A stretch of DNA of 64,000 nt from Marimicrobium sp913061115 (GTDB lineage: Bacteria; Pseudomonadota; Gammaproteobacteria; Pseudomonadales; Halieaceae). How positions within the stretch are numbered: position 1 is the first letter of the stretch; each line of letters starts with the position of its first letter. The notes under the pieces were generated by a model that was given only the letters and a program-made list of their open reading frames with translations, searched no databases and was not told the DNA's origin. Shown here piece after piece: positions 36,901-45,529 of the stretch. Location: assembly GCF_047729875.1 (NCBI RefSeq), contig NZ_CP159826.1:992001-1056000 (forward strand). Reading direction: 5' to 3'. A program made the translations under genes and the position numbers.

Positions 36901-38468
36901 TGCTTGAAGTAGTCGTAAATCATACGCGACTTATCAGATAGGCAAGCCAGCGCGCTGTCATTCCCCATCGACCCGAGAGGGTCTCGAGCCTCAGAGACCA
37001 TGGGTAGCAACATAAACTGCATGGTTTCAATGGTGTAGCCGAAAGACTGCATACGTGCCACCAGTGTTTCAGGCTCATAATGCAGCTCTGCGTGGTCCGG
37101 TGGCAGGTCGGACAATTCGAGTTTCTGCTGTTCCAGCCACTCACCGTAAGGACGCTGCTTAGCAAACTCCATTTTTAATTCTTCGTCGGGGATAAGACGC
37201 CCGGCAAAAAAATCGACCAGGAACATTTTCCCTGGCTGCAATCTACCTTTTTCTTTAATGTTCGCCGGGTCTATCGGGAGTACACCAACCTCAGACGCCA
37301 TGACGACCTTGTCGTCATGTGTCAGATAATATCTAGATGGCCTCAGACCGTTGCGATCAAGTACCGCGCCGATGTAATGACCATCAGTGAACACAATTGA
37401 GGCTGGCCCATCCCATGGCTCCATCAGGGCGGAATGGTATTCGTAAAAATCCCGCTTTTCCTTGGGCATGTTCTTATCAGATTGCCAGGCTTCAGGAATC
37501 ATCATCATGATAGATTCTTGAAGCGTTCGGCCTGACATGAGGAGAAACTCCAGCACGTTATCAAACGAACCCGAATCGGAAAATTCTGGCTCAACGATGG
37601 GGAATAGATCGCTGATCTCGTCACCAAAACGCTCACTGGCAGCAACGCCCTGACGCGCTGTCATCCAGTTCTTATTGCCGCGCAGAGTATTAATTTCACC
37701 GTTGTGGCTCATGAAGCGGTTAGGTTGTGCTCTATCCCAAGATGGGAAGGTATTGGTTGAGAACCTGGAGTGCACCATGGCAAAGTGGCTTTCATAGTCC
37801 TCATCTTCAAGGTCCGGGTAGAATGGGAAAAGCTGTGCAGGCGTTAGCATGCCTTTATAGACAAGAATCCTTGAGTTGAGGCTGCACACATAGACCAGTT
37901 CACCCGGATGGCTGATGCTGGCGGCGCGAATGAATCGCTTGCGTGCAAAATACAGTGCGTGGTCGAGTGTGTGGTCGCCGCTGACAATGACCTGCTCGAT
38001 GCAGGGCATGGCGTCACGTGCAGCGGGTCCTATGTTTGCTTCATCGGCCCGCACTGGCACTAAACGGTAACCCAATGGCACAAGGCCCACCTTAATAAGC
38101 TCAGCATTGAAAGCTACCTTCAAAGCGGTGCGTTTAGCTTCATCATGCGGTAAAAAGACGTTGCCGACCGCATAACCCCCGATTTCAGGCAGTGTAATGC
38201 CCCAATCAGCGGTAACCTTTTGCATAAATGTGTGGGGAATGGCAGTCATGATGCCAGCCCCATCGCCCGTATTTTCTTCGAATCCGCAGCCACCGCGGTG
38301 ATCCATCCGGGAGTTGATATGGTAGGCGTCGGTCAGGATTTCGTGGCTGGGAGTGCCCTTAACGTGAGCCACGAAGCCAACACCACAGGAGTCCTTCTCG
38401 AGAGCAGGGTCGTAGAGACCATGCTTAGCGGGAAACCCGATTTTGCCATCGATTCTTTTGTTCATCAT
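33915..38468 (-). CDS. gltB: Glutamate synthase (NADPH) large subunit
   Basis: A 1517-residue large subunit. The class II glutamine amidotransferase domain begins [11 protein letters not shown] with Cys28 as nucleophile after removal of the leader. [31 protein letters not shown] opens the FMN synthase domain. The [3Fe-4S] site is [27 protein letters not shown]. The C-terminal GXGXG beta-helix domain ends the protein ([27 protein letters not shown]). The length is normal for the family. With GltD it forms the main route of ammonia assimilation at low ammonium. The promoter lies in the 38469-38977 gap. Confidence 0.97.
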   Translation of the reverse strand: [1517 protein letters not shown]

Positions 38469-38977
38469 GCATTTAACTCATTCGGTAGTGCGATATCAAA
38501 CCGCAAGATAATTTTGTCCAGCAAAAGGAAACGCTCATAGCTGCCTCGACGAGCAGCTTTCGCTCCTCAGTCTCTCACCAGCTATAAGCGGTATTTGTTT
38601 ACAATTAAGCAGGGCGCAGACAATACCATCCGACGGATTAATGTCAATAGTTTGCCTGCTTAAGCGACGGTATAAAATTTCTTAACACATTGTATTTAAA
38701 CACTATTTGTCGGGAAGGGTCTAAACGGAAAATCACAGTTAAGGGATTTTCTTCGGTGCATCGGCTGACCGCGGCAAAAGGCGCCGCTAAAAGCCCTGAT
38801 CTCGGGACTAAATCTCATTCACTGGGCTCTTACGCCCTCACAGCGTCTGCCAACCAATAACGGGATCACTGATCAATTCAGACAACCCTCTAAGTGTAAG
38901 GATTGAGTGGCCGTGCGGGCACAGGTTGCACTGCATCGAATGCTCTCAGTCTCGATGATGTGCCAGGTTCTGACCCC
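38469..38977. other. 509-bp gap upstream of gltB
   Basis: The gap holds the gltB leader and promoter on the minus strand and the 3' end of the P450 transcript. I see no gene, riboswitch pattern or strong hairpin with a T tail. The stretch near 38590-38720 is AT-rich, as expected for a promoter region. Confidence 0.5.
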
Positions 38978-40213
38978 TTAAGAATTAAAGGCGTAATGCA
39001 CTGGCATCGACTTGAGGCCACCGACAAAAATTGCCTGAACCCACTCCGGATCTGCAGCGAATTCAATATGGCTGAGTCGCGGCAGCAATTCTTTAAAAAA
39101 TAATTCTACCTCCAGTATTGCCAGATGCTGGCCAAGGCACATGTGCCCGCCAAAGCCAAAGGCCAGTTGATTTTGGTTGTCACGTTCTATGTCAAATGTA
39201 TCGGGGTCTTCAATAGCATCGCTGTCTCGATTAGCGGATGGGTACCACAGGCATAAGCTGTCTCCAGCCTTGATCGTTTTTCCACGCAGTACAATGTCTT
39301 CAGTGGAGGTGCGCATCATGTGACGCACAGGCGATACCCAGCGAATCATTTCTTTGGCAGCCTGTTTCGCAAGTTCCGGGTGTTTGCGCAATTTTGCCAG
39401 CTGGTCGGGGTGCTCTAGCAGGGCCTTCATTCCACCGCTGATCGTGGCCGATGTTGTATCGTGCCCCGCCGTTGCAGTGATGATGAAGTAGCTGATTTGG
39501 TCCAGTTGCTCCATGGGCTCACCGTCAACGAGAGCATTGGCGAGTATGGATGCCAGGTCCCCGCAGGGATTTTCTTTGCGATCCTCCACAACGGCAGTGA
39601 AGTAGCTGAAAAAATCCATTAGTACTGCAAGACCGTCACCCACCTCGCCTCCTCTTGATTGTGTGGGGTCCTGGCCGCCAAATAATTCCTGAGTCAGTTT
39701 TAGCATCATGGCCTCCTCTTCGGGAGCGACACCGATGATCGACATAATCACCCGTAGCGGGTACAACAGTGCAATATCCTTGACAAAATCGCACTTGCCA
39801 TCCATAGCTTCCATTTTATCTACGTATTGCTTCGCAATCGTCTCGATGTCCACGCTCAGTTTGTCGATCGCGCGTGGTTTGAACCAATCCCGCGTGACAT
39901 TGCGCAGTTTCTTGTGCTTGGGGTTGTCCATATGAATCAGCGTTTCCACGCCATTCCGTGTCCCAAACTTTTCGATCAGAGCCTTTTCGAATTCCTGTTG
40001 CAGTAGCACCGTTCGCGGGCTGCTAATAAAGGCCGCGTTATTCTGGCTGATGGCTTTTATATCTTCGTGCTTGGTGATCGCCCAGAATGGCTCGAAGTCT
40101 GGATGCTCCACTCGGCTCACGGGATCATTTGTACGCAATTGCTGCATGAGTTCATGCATGGATGTCTCATCGCCCATTACCGCAGGGTCTAGTAAATCCC
40201 AAGAAAGCTTCAT
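38978..40213 (-). CDS. Cytochrome P450 (stand-alone)
   Basis: A 411-residue soluble bacterial P450. The I-helix oxygen-activation motif is AGHDTTS at residues 249-255, the K-helix ExxR is E288-M-I-R291, and the haem loop FGFGGHMCLG has Cys359. HMDNPKHKKLRN (residues 94-105) is the usual C-helix haem-contact region. The substrate family is not clear, but the layout resembles class I bacterial P450s that hydroxylate lipids or terpenoids and need a ferredoxin. No ferredoxin gene adjoins; the one at 49819 might serve it. It is divergent from the L,D-transpeptidase gene at 40368. Confidence 0.92.
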   Translation of the reverse strand: MKLSWDLLDPAVMGDETSMHELMQQLRTNDPVSRVEHPDFEPFWAITKHEDIKAISQNNAAFISSPRTVLLQQEFEKALIEKFGTRNGVETLIHMDNPKHKKLRNVTRDWFKPRAIDKLSVDIETIAKQYVDKMEAMDGKCDFVKDIALLYPLRVIMSIIGVAPEEEAMMLKLTQELFGGQDPTQSRGGEVGDGLAVLMDFFSYFTAVVEDRKENPCGDLASILANALVDGEPMEQLDQISYFIITATAGHDTTSATISGGMKALLEHPDQLAKLRKHPELAKQAAKEMIRWVSPVRHMMRTSTEDIVLRGKTIKAGDSLCLWYPSANRDSDAIEDPDTFDIERDNQNQLAFGFGGHMCLGQHLAILEVELFFKELLPRLSHIEFAADPEWVQAIFVGGLKSMPVHYAFNS

Positions 40214-40367
40214 TCTGTAACGCTCAGTTTAGAAAAAACTCAGTGTATACAGCACCCGCTGAATTATCTACCAATGGCTATAGCGGGGCGCCCAGTTGAT
40301 GTTTCTTTGACGCGCATACTACCTAATGGGCTTGTTTTTACCCCCAATACTGCATTATCGTTGGCGC

Positions 40368-41285
40368 ATGAAAAGTCTCGCTATTGTGTTCTCATTCTCA
40401 CTCTCATTCTCCACGTCTGTCCTGGCGGAGACCTTCGACCTCCCGTCCCAGCATTTTGGCGTCATTGGTTCAATGCGCACAGTGCAGTCCACCTATGAAG
40501 ATACTCTCTTGGATATAGCTCGGCGGGCCAATATTGGCCAGAATCAGATGGAGCGGGTCAATCCTGACGTAGATCGATGGATGCCGGGAGAGGGGACTCT
40601 GATCACGATTCCATCGCACTACGTGCTGCCGCGCGCGCCTCGAAAGGGCGTCGTGTTGAACCTCCCTGAAATGCGCATGTACTATTTCCCCCCAAAGAAG
40701 CCTGGCCAACCGGCGCAAGTGCAGACCTACCCAATCAGTATCGGGCGCATGGATTGGGCGACCCCATTAGGTATGACGACGATTACCAACAAGAAGAAAG
40801 ACCCGTCCTGGCGCCCTCCGGAGTCTATTCGCAAAGAGCATGCGGAAAAAGGTGACCCGTTGCCAAGGGTAGTCCCCGCCGGCCCGAACAATCCTCTGGG
40901 CGCCTATGCCATGCGCTTGGGTATGCCTAGCTATCTCATACATGGCACCAACAAGCCACTAGGGGTAGGAATGAGGGTATCTCACGGGTGTATTCGTATG
41001 CTGCCCGAGGATATCGAGCACCTTTTTGCACAGCTGCCAGTCGGCACGCAGGTGAATATTGTCAATCAGCCGGTCAAGGCTGGCTGGTACGGCGGCAAAC
41101 TCTATCTTGAAGTACACCCGCCATTGGAGGAATACCCGAATGACAGGGGCGCCGTGGTAGAAGAGGTTATGGTGGCGTTGGATGATGCCATGAACAGGCG
41201 GTCAGCCGAGTTGGATAATACGATAATAGACGAGGCAATCGACCAACGGAATGGCTTGCCACAGGTAATAACAAGAGGCGGTTGA
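40368..41285 (+). CDS. L,D-transpeptidase with LysM domain (YcfS/ErfK type)
   Basis: A 305-residue periplasmic enzyme. The ATG at 40368 opens a signal peptide (MKSLAIVFSFSLSFSTSVLAE). A LysM-like module follows (residues ~42-82, YEDTLLDIARRANIG and LITIP), then a YkuD catalytic domain with HGTNKPLG and SHGCIRM, Cys208 being the nucleophile. This is the ErfK/YbiS/YcfS pattern, whose members attach Braun-type lipoprotein to peptidoglycan or make 3-3 crosslinks. An Lpp-like gene lies 80 bp downstream on the other strand, and a second L,D-transpeptidase follows it. Confidence 0.92.
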   Translation: MKSLAIVFSFSLSFSTSVLAETFDLPSQHFGVIGSMRTVQSTYEDTLLDIARRANIGQNQMERVNPDVDRWMPGEGTLITIPSHYVLPRAPRKGVVLNLPEMRMYYFPPKKPGQPAQVQTYPISIGRMDWATPLGMTTITNKKKDPSWRPPESIRKEHAEKGDPLPRVVPAGPNNPLGAYAMRLGMPSYLIHGTNKPLGVGMRVSHGCIRMLPEDIEHLFAQLPVGTQVNIVNQPVKAGWYGGKLYLEVHPPLEEYPNDRGAVVEEVMVALDDAMNRRSAELDNTIIDEAIDQRNGLPQVITRGG

Positions 41286-41366
41286 GCGTTAAAGAAATGA
41301 CCGAGACACCCTCACCCTACTAATACTAGAGTGTGAGACTGTCCCGGCAAGGACGTGCTGTTATTA

Positions 41367-41612
41367 CTACTTGTTCATAGACTGTTTAAACATACGGTCC
41401 ATTTTTTCGGTGTTGGCTTTACAGCATGCAGTTGCTGCATCAGCACCAGACTGTGCATTTGCAGCAGCGGCGTTGGCGGCATCGGCAGTGCTTTGTGCTT
41501 TTTCTACTGCCAGCTTCAATACGTCAAGATCCCTAGTTGTAGCACAACCAGTCAGTCCAGTCAGTGCTACCAGCATGAATGCTGCTGCAGTGGTTTTCAG
41601 CGAATTACGCAT
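41367..41612 (-). CDS. Lpp/OprI-type alanine-zipper outer-membrane lipoprotein
   Basis: An 81-residue lipoprotein. The signal ends in lipobox LTGC with Cys23; the mature part is a heptad Ala-zipper helix (VLKLAVEKAQSTADAANAAA and similar) as in Braun's lipoprotein and OprI. The last residue is Lys, the residue through which Lpp is joined to diaminopimelate in E. coli, so covalent peptidoglycan linkage is plausible. The ATG at 41610-41612 was chosen because it starts the signal peptide; upstream codons in frame are unlikely to be translated. It sits between two L,D-transpeptidase genes, the enzyme type that makes this bond. Confidence 0.88.
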   Translation of the reverse strand: MRNSLKTTAAAFMLVALTGLTGCATTRDLDVLKLAVEKAQSTADAANAAAANAQSGADAATACCKANTEKMDRMFKQSMNK

Positions 41613-41809
41613 AATATCGTCCTCTAGATGTTCAGCCATTGTCGGCGTATTAGATGTTTCCATTTGAACAGCGTGTCCCCTTTGAATGCAGGGCTGAGCT
41701 GTTCGTTTCAAGGCAATGTCGCCAAATTAAGTCGACGAGCACCTCCAGCCCCCATTTTCAAAGATACTGAGCGTAATCGCAAGGGATTGTTTACCCGACT
41801 TTTTGCCAG

Positions 41810-42430
41810 TTAGTGGACATTTACTCGGGTGCCGATTTTCACCCAGTCGGCTAATTCCATCAATTGCTCGTTGTTTATGGCTATGCAGCCGTCGGTCCAG
41901 TTGATGGATTCGTGTATTTCCTTATCGCCATCACCGATGCCGTGAATACCCAGATACCCTCCAAGACTGGTCTCTTGAGGCGGCGGATTGCCGCGATCGA
42001 GGTCGTATCTCAACGCTCTGTATTCTTGCGCGTCGATGCGCTTGTCCTGAAAGGCCCTCTCGGTGTGGTCAAGATTGGGGTAATCGAAGGCCATAAACAG
42101 CTCAAAGCGCTCGCTGTGCCTGATTTCGGTGATAATAAAGTCGCCCAGTGGTGTCGTTTGGTCGCCCATTTGCCTTCTTAGAGTCGAACCACCGCTGCCG
42201 ATGGCAATGTTTTCGAACAGTTGCAACTCAGTGTCACCGCGCATGACGGTAAGGCTGAGCTGGTCAGTGTCGACGGATAGCCATACAACGGAGGTGGGGG
42301 CGGACGCTGCCCTCACTTCATGAAAGGGTGACATCGTCGAGATTGCTAGGCACCAGGAAAGTGCCGCTACATGAACGAGATGTAAGAAAGATTTTTGGTC
42401 TTTCCTTGCTGGTGTGTCAAAAAATGCCAC
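41810..42430 (-). CDS. YkuD-domain L,D-transpeptidase-like protein, divergent active site
   Basis: A 206-residue exported protein starting at a GTG (42428-42430) with a GCGGA about nine bases upstream. A signal-like hydrophobic stretch ends near residue 41 (VRAASA). The catalytic domain has DQTTPLGDFIITEI, GIHGIGDGDK and NWTDGCIAI with Cys182; here TDGC replaces the usual SHGC, a variant seen in a subfamily of short YkuD proteins. It probably crosslinks or edits peptidoglycan in the periplasm, or joins the neighbouring Lpp-like protein to it. Confidence 0.85.
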   Translation of the reverse strand: MAFFDTPARKDQKSFLHLVHVAALSWCLAISTMSPFHEVRAASAPTSVVWLSVDTDQLSLTVMRGDTELQLFENIAIGSGGSTLRRQMGDQTTPLGDFIITEIRHSERFELFMAFDYPNLDHTERAFQDKRIDAQEYRALRYDLDRGNPPPQETSLGGYLGIHGIGDGDKEIHESINWTDGCIAINNEQLMELADWVKIGTRVNVH

Positions 42431-42578
42431 TTTTTATATCCGCAATGTGAACAATGGTGGCGATCATAGCCTTGGGAACGGTGCGACTCAACTGCCAGCT
42501 TCTGGTAATCTGCCATAGGTAAGTGGGCCTCGCGTTGTGTGCTGGGTGTTGCAGGCTCACATAAAACCTCGAGGACAT

Positions 42579-43331
42579 ATGCGAAAAAGTCTAAAGATTA
42601 CTGCTGCGTTTGTCGGGCTTCTGGTCTTATGTCTATGTTGGCTGGCGTGGCAACTCTACGCAGAGGTACAGAAAACCCAGAGCGAGGATCCGGTGGTCTG
42701 GGAGGAGGCGGTTAGCGCCCTTGAGTCAAAAACTCGAGGTTTATACGGCCCAGGAGAGGGTGTGGTGTTCATCGGTAGCTCCAGTATTCGACTGTGGGAC
42801 ACCTTGGCAGATGATATGGCGCCCCTGCCTGTCATCCAGCATGGCTTTGGCGGATCGAAGCTTAACGATATTGTTGTCTACGCTGAGCGACTGGTGAATG
42901 TTTACCAGCCACGTGCGGTGGTGGTGTTTGCCGGGACCAACGATATTGTTCCTGCTGCCAGTAAAACACCTGAGGTTCTGCTGGCCAGCTATCAAGAATT
43001 TGTTAGGAAGATTCGTAGCGATCAACCAGCCCTACCGATTTTTTATATTGGCATCACGCCGTCGCCCCTGCGCTGGGCCGTCTGGCCGATCGCTCAATCC
43101 ACTAATGCGTTGATAAAAGCCTGGTCTGAGACTGACCCAAATCTATATTTTATTGACACCTCAGAGGCTTTGATGGGCAATGATGGTGAGCCAAATCCGG
43201 AAAACTATATTATTGACGGTCTGCATTTGAACAAGCGAGGCTATGAAATCTGGCGCGAAATCATCCGAACGCAGCTAGCAAGCGAGCTTGGAGACTTCTC
43301 TGGCGTTATTGGGTCGTCTCCTTCAGCCTAA
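42579..43331 (+). CDS. SGNH/GDSL hydrolase with N-terminal anchor
   Basis: A 250-residue enzyme. The ATG at 42579 follows GAGGA and starts a membrane anchor (residues ~7-25). SGNH blocks are present: IGSSSIRLW with Ser68 as likely nucleophile, the Gly block in HGFGGSKLNDIV, the Asn block in VVFAGTNDI, and DGLHLNKRGYEIW with the Asp-His pair. Such enzymes hydrolyse acyl esters of lipids or carbohydrates. It is followed by the P450 gene with a 76-bp gap, and could be part of that transcript. Confidence 0.87.
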   Translation: MRKSLKITAAFVGLLVLCLCWLAWQLYAEVQKTQSEDPVVWEEAVSALESKTRGLYGPGEGVVFIGSSSIRLWDTLADDMAPLPVIQHGFGGSKLNDIVVYAERLVNVYQPRAVVVFAGTNDIVPAASKTPEVLLASYQEFVRKIRSDQPALPIFYIGITPSPLRWAVWPIAQSTNALIKAWSETDPNLYFIDTSEALMGNDGEPNPENYIIDGLHLNKRGYEIWREIIRTQLASELGDFSGVIGSSPSA

Positions 43332-43407
43332 GAGGGCGAGAATTTAGCCGAAGATGAGGCAATGCGGAGCAGTAGAAAATAACAATGTCAGGGTGCATGT
43401 ATGCAGC

Positions 43408-44682
43408 ATGAATCTATTACCGGAGAACATCATCAATAAAGTCATCGCGCAATCTCCCTCGATCAATTACCAATTGCTTGATCCGAACGTGATTGAAGAC
43501 CCTTATCCCTTCTACCGTGCGCTGGTCAGTGAAGTGCCGGTTTATCAGGTGCCGGGGACGGAGGTCTACCTGGTTTCGTCCTGGGAATTGATTCATCAGG
43601 TGTTAAAGAATCAGGAGGACTACTCCGCCAATTTGACAGGCATTCTGGTGACGGGCGCCAATGGTCAGCCAGAATTGTTCGACTTCACCCAGTTTGGCGG
43701 CACTGTGGACGCCATTGCCAATGCGGATGAACCGTTTCATTCGGTGCACCGCAAGTTAGTGCTGCCCCAACTTAACGCCCGCAAGGTTGCCGCAATAGAG
43801 GCCGAGGTGCGCGACTGGGCGCGTAAGGGAGTGCAACAACTGGTCGACGCAGGACAGGGCGATTGTGTCGGCGAGTTAGCCAATGCGATTCCGGTGAAGG
43901 TGATGGCGCGTCTGGTGGGGTTGCCCGTCGATGATGTCGATCAGCTGCTGGACTGGGCTTTCAGCGGCGGTGATATTCTTGCAGGGACTGCCACCCTGGA
44001 CCGGATGCTAGAGTTGAGTGCCTCCACTGGGGAGATGAGTGAGTATCTCAAGCAACACTTCGACACTAGGCTACAAAAATCGGCTCCGGAAAGTCCAGAT
44101 GATGTGATGGATGAGCTGGTGAGGGGTGTCAGGGAGGGACTGATTTCTCAGCAGGACGCAGTCTCCATCATCATTGTTCTGGTGGGTGCCGCCGGTGAGT
44201 CCACCTCAAGCCTAGTGGGGAGTGCCGTTCGTATTTTGGCGCAGGATGGCTCACTGCAGTGCCGCCTGCGGGAGCAGCCGCAACTCATCGAACGTTATGT
44301 CGAAGAAGTCGTTCGGTTGGAGTCCCCTTTTCGGGGGCACTATCGCGCGGTTTTGAAGGAGACAAAACTGAACGGCGTCGTTATTCCGGCGACTGCGAGG
44401 ATTTTTCTGTTGTGGGCAGCCGCGAACCGTGACCCTGCAGTTTTTTGTGAGCCAGATACACTGGATATCGAGCGCCACAATACCAATGAGCATCTAGGCT
44501 TTGGTCACGGTATTCATTTTTGCATTGGTGCGCGGCTGGCGCGGCTGGAGGCCCGATTGATTCTAGAGGAACTGTTACAAAAAACGAGCAGCTTCAGCCT
44601 GGACAGCGCATTCCCCGTCAGACATGTATCCAGCATATTCGTGCGGCGACTGGACCAATTACACTTGAAGCTGAACGCTTAG
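43408..44682 (+). CDS. Cytochrome P450, first of the island
   Basis: A 424-residue P450. The haem loop LGFGHGIHFCIGARLARLEA has Cys372; the ExxR is E300-V-V-R303 in EEVVRLESPFRGHYR. The I-helix reads GAAGESTSS at residues 260-268, so the usual acid-alcohol pair Asp/Glu-Thr is Glu-Ser here, which may alter proton delivery. The start is uncertain: ATG at 43408 is chosen, with GTG 43393 and ATG 43354 as alternatives and no strong ribosome site for any. It is convergent with the TetR gene. Substrate unknown; its place beside the TetR-controlled genes suggests a shared pathway. Confidence 0.88.
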   Translation: MNLLPENIINKVIAQSPSINYQLLDPNVIEDPYPFYRALVSEVPVYQVPGTEVYLVSSWELIHQVLKNQEDYSANLTGILVTGANGQPELFDFTQFGGTVDAIANADEPFHSVHRKLVLPQLNARKVAAIEAEVRDWARKGVQQLVDAGQGDCVGELANAIPVKVMARLVGLPVDDVDQLLDWAFSGGDILAGTATLDRMLELSASTGEMSEYLKQHFDTRLQKSAPESPDDVMDELVRGVREGLISQQDAVSIIIVLVGAAGESTSSLVGSAVRILAQDGSLQCRLREQPQLIERYVEEVVRLESPFRGHYRAVLKETKLNGVVIPATARIFLLWAAANRDPAVFCEPDTLDIERHNTNEHLGFGHGIHFCIGARLARLEARLILEELLQKTSSFSLDSAFPVRHVSSIFVRRLDQLHLKLNA

Positions 44683-44795
44683 CGGTGTCTCGAGACGCTT
44701 ACCTCGCTTGTAGGGCGACGTTAACCGCCTGCGTTCGAGTTTCATTCATGGCATCAAAAAAAAAAATGCCGATTGAATTTGATGTGGTGTGACGC

Positions 44796-45401
44796 CTAAT
44801 TTCTGGTGAGCAGAAAGGTTATTGCTTCACTCAGCGCGTCGCATTCCAGTTTAATTGAATTTTTTGTCTTAATACTGCGGGGGTTAATTTCATCGACCAT
44901 GCCGCGCAGCGTGGCAAACAACAGGTGACGGGCAGTGTCACTCTGCTGTGGTGCTTGAGGATTGTCCTCAAAAAGGTCGTCCCACAATTTGGAGGTTTTT
45001 TTCGCCCATCGTGACAGCTGTTTCTGGCCGTTGATGGTGGAGCCATTATCTTTTCCAGCATTACGCAGTATGGCAATGCTGACCCGATACTCTTTCTTGC
45101 TGACCAATGTCCAGACGACATCTATCAGTTGCCTCACCCGCTGTTGCAGATCGTCGCCCTGCAGTGAGGTTGATTCCAATGTGGTGGCGAACTCATCAAA
45201 GATATGATCAATCACTGCCTGCAGCAAGCCGTCCTTATCGCTAAAGTGGTACTGCAGTACGCCCCAGCTGACTCCGGCTTCCTCAGCTATGCGGTTGGTA
45301 TGAGCTGCATTGAAGCCATCGCGATAGATACAGTCTATAGCGGCATTGATGACCTTTTCTCGCGTGACTTCCCGTTTGGTCGGCTTCGTCTCTTTTATCA
45401 T
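44796..45401 (-). CDS. TetR-family transcriptional regulator
   Basis: A 201-residue regulator; the ATG at 45399-45401 is chosen because it begins the usual short basic lead. The N-terminal TetR DNA-binding domain is clear: REKVINAAIDCIYRDGFNAAHTNRIAEEAGVSWG in pieces, then VLQYHFSDKDGLLQAVIDHIF. The C-terminal ~130 residues form the ligand-binding helical domain. A near-palindrome at 45450-45463, just upstream in the divergent gap, is a plausible autoregulatory operator, and a similar perfect palindrome lies at 47862-47877. The ligand is probably the substrate or an intermediate of the nearby oxidation pathway. Confidence 0.92.
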   Translation of the reverse strand: MIKETKPTKREVTREKVINAAIDCIYRDGFNAAHTNRIAEEAGVSWGVLQYHFSDKDGLLQAVIDHIFDEFATTLESTSLQGDDLQQRVRQLIDVVWTLVSKKEYRVSIAILRNAGKDNGSTINGQKQLSRWAKKTSKLWDDLFEDNPQAPQQSDTARHLLFATLRGMVDEINPRSIKTKNSIKLECDALSEAITFLLTRN

Positions 45402-45449
45402 TGTTGAATCCGGGAGGTGAAAATGCGCAGCATTGGGACCAATTATAAA

Positions 45450-45463
45450 ATAGTGGTAACTAT
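45450..45463. promoter_or_regulatory. Probable TetR operator between the regulator and the 45530 gene
   Basis: ATAGTGGTAACTAT has perfect ATAGT and ACTAT arms around a 4-base centre and matches the core of the 47862-47877 palindrome at 12 of 14 positions. It lies 49 bp upstream of the TetR ATG and 67 bp upstream of the divergent gene's start, so it could control both. Confidence 0.6.
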
Positions 45464-45529
45464 AAAACAATGGATATATATTGACTGTCATCCAATTCAT
45501 TCGTCCTCATATCTTTGCGGGAGCAGACA

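Noticed and set aside
44750..44770. A-run flanked by GGCAT and ATGCC near the end of the TetR gene
   Set aside because: A five-base stem around eleven A residues is weak and does not form a normal terminator in either direction.
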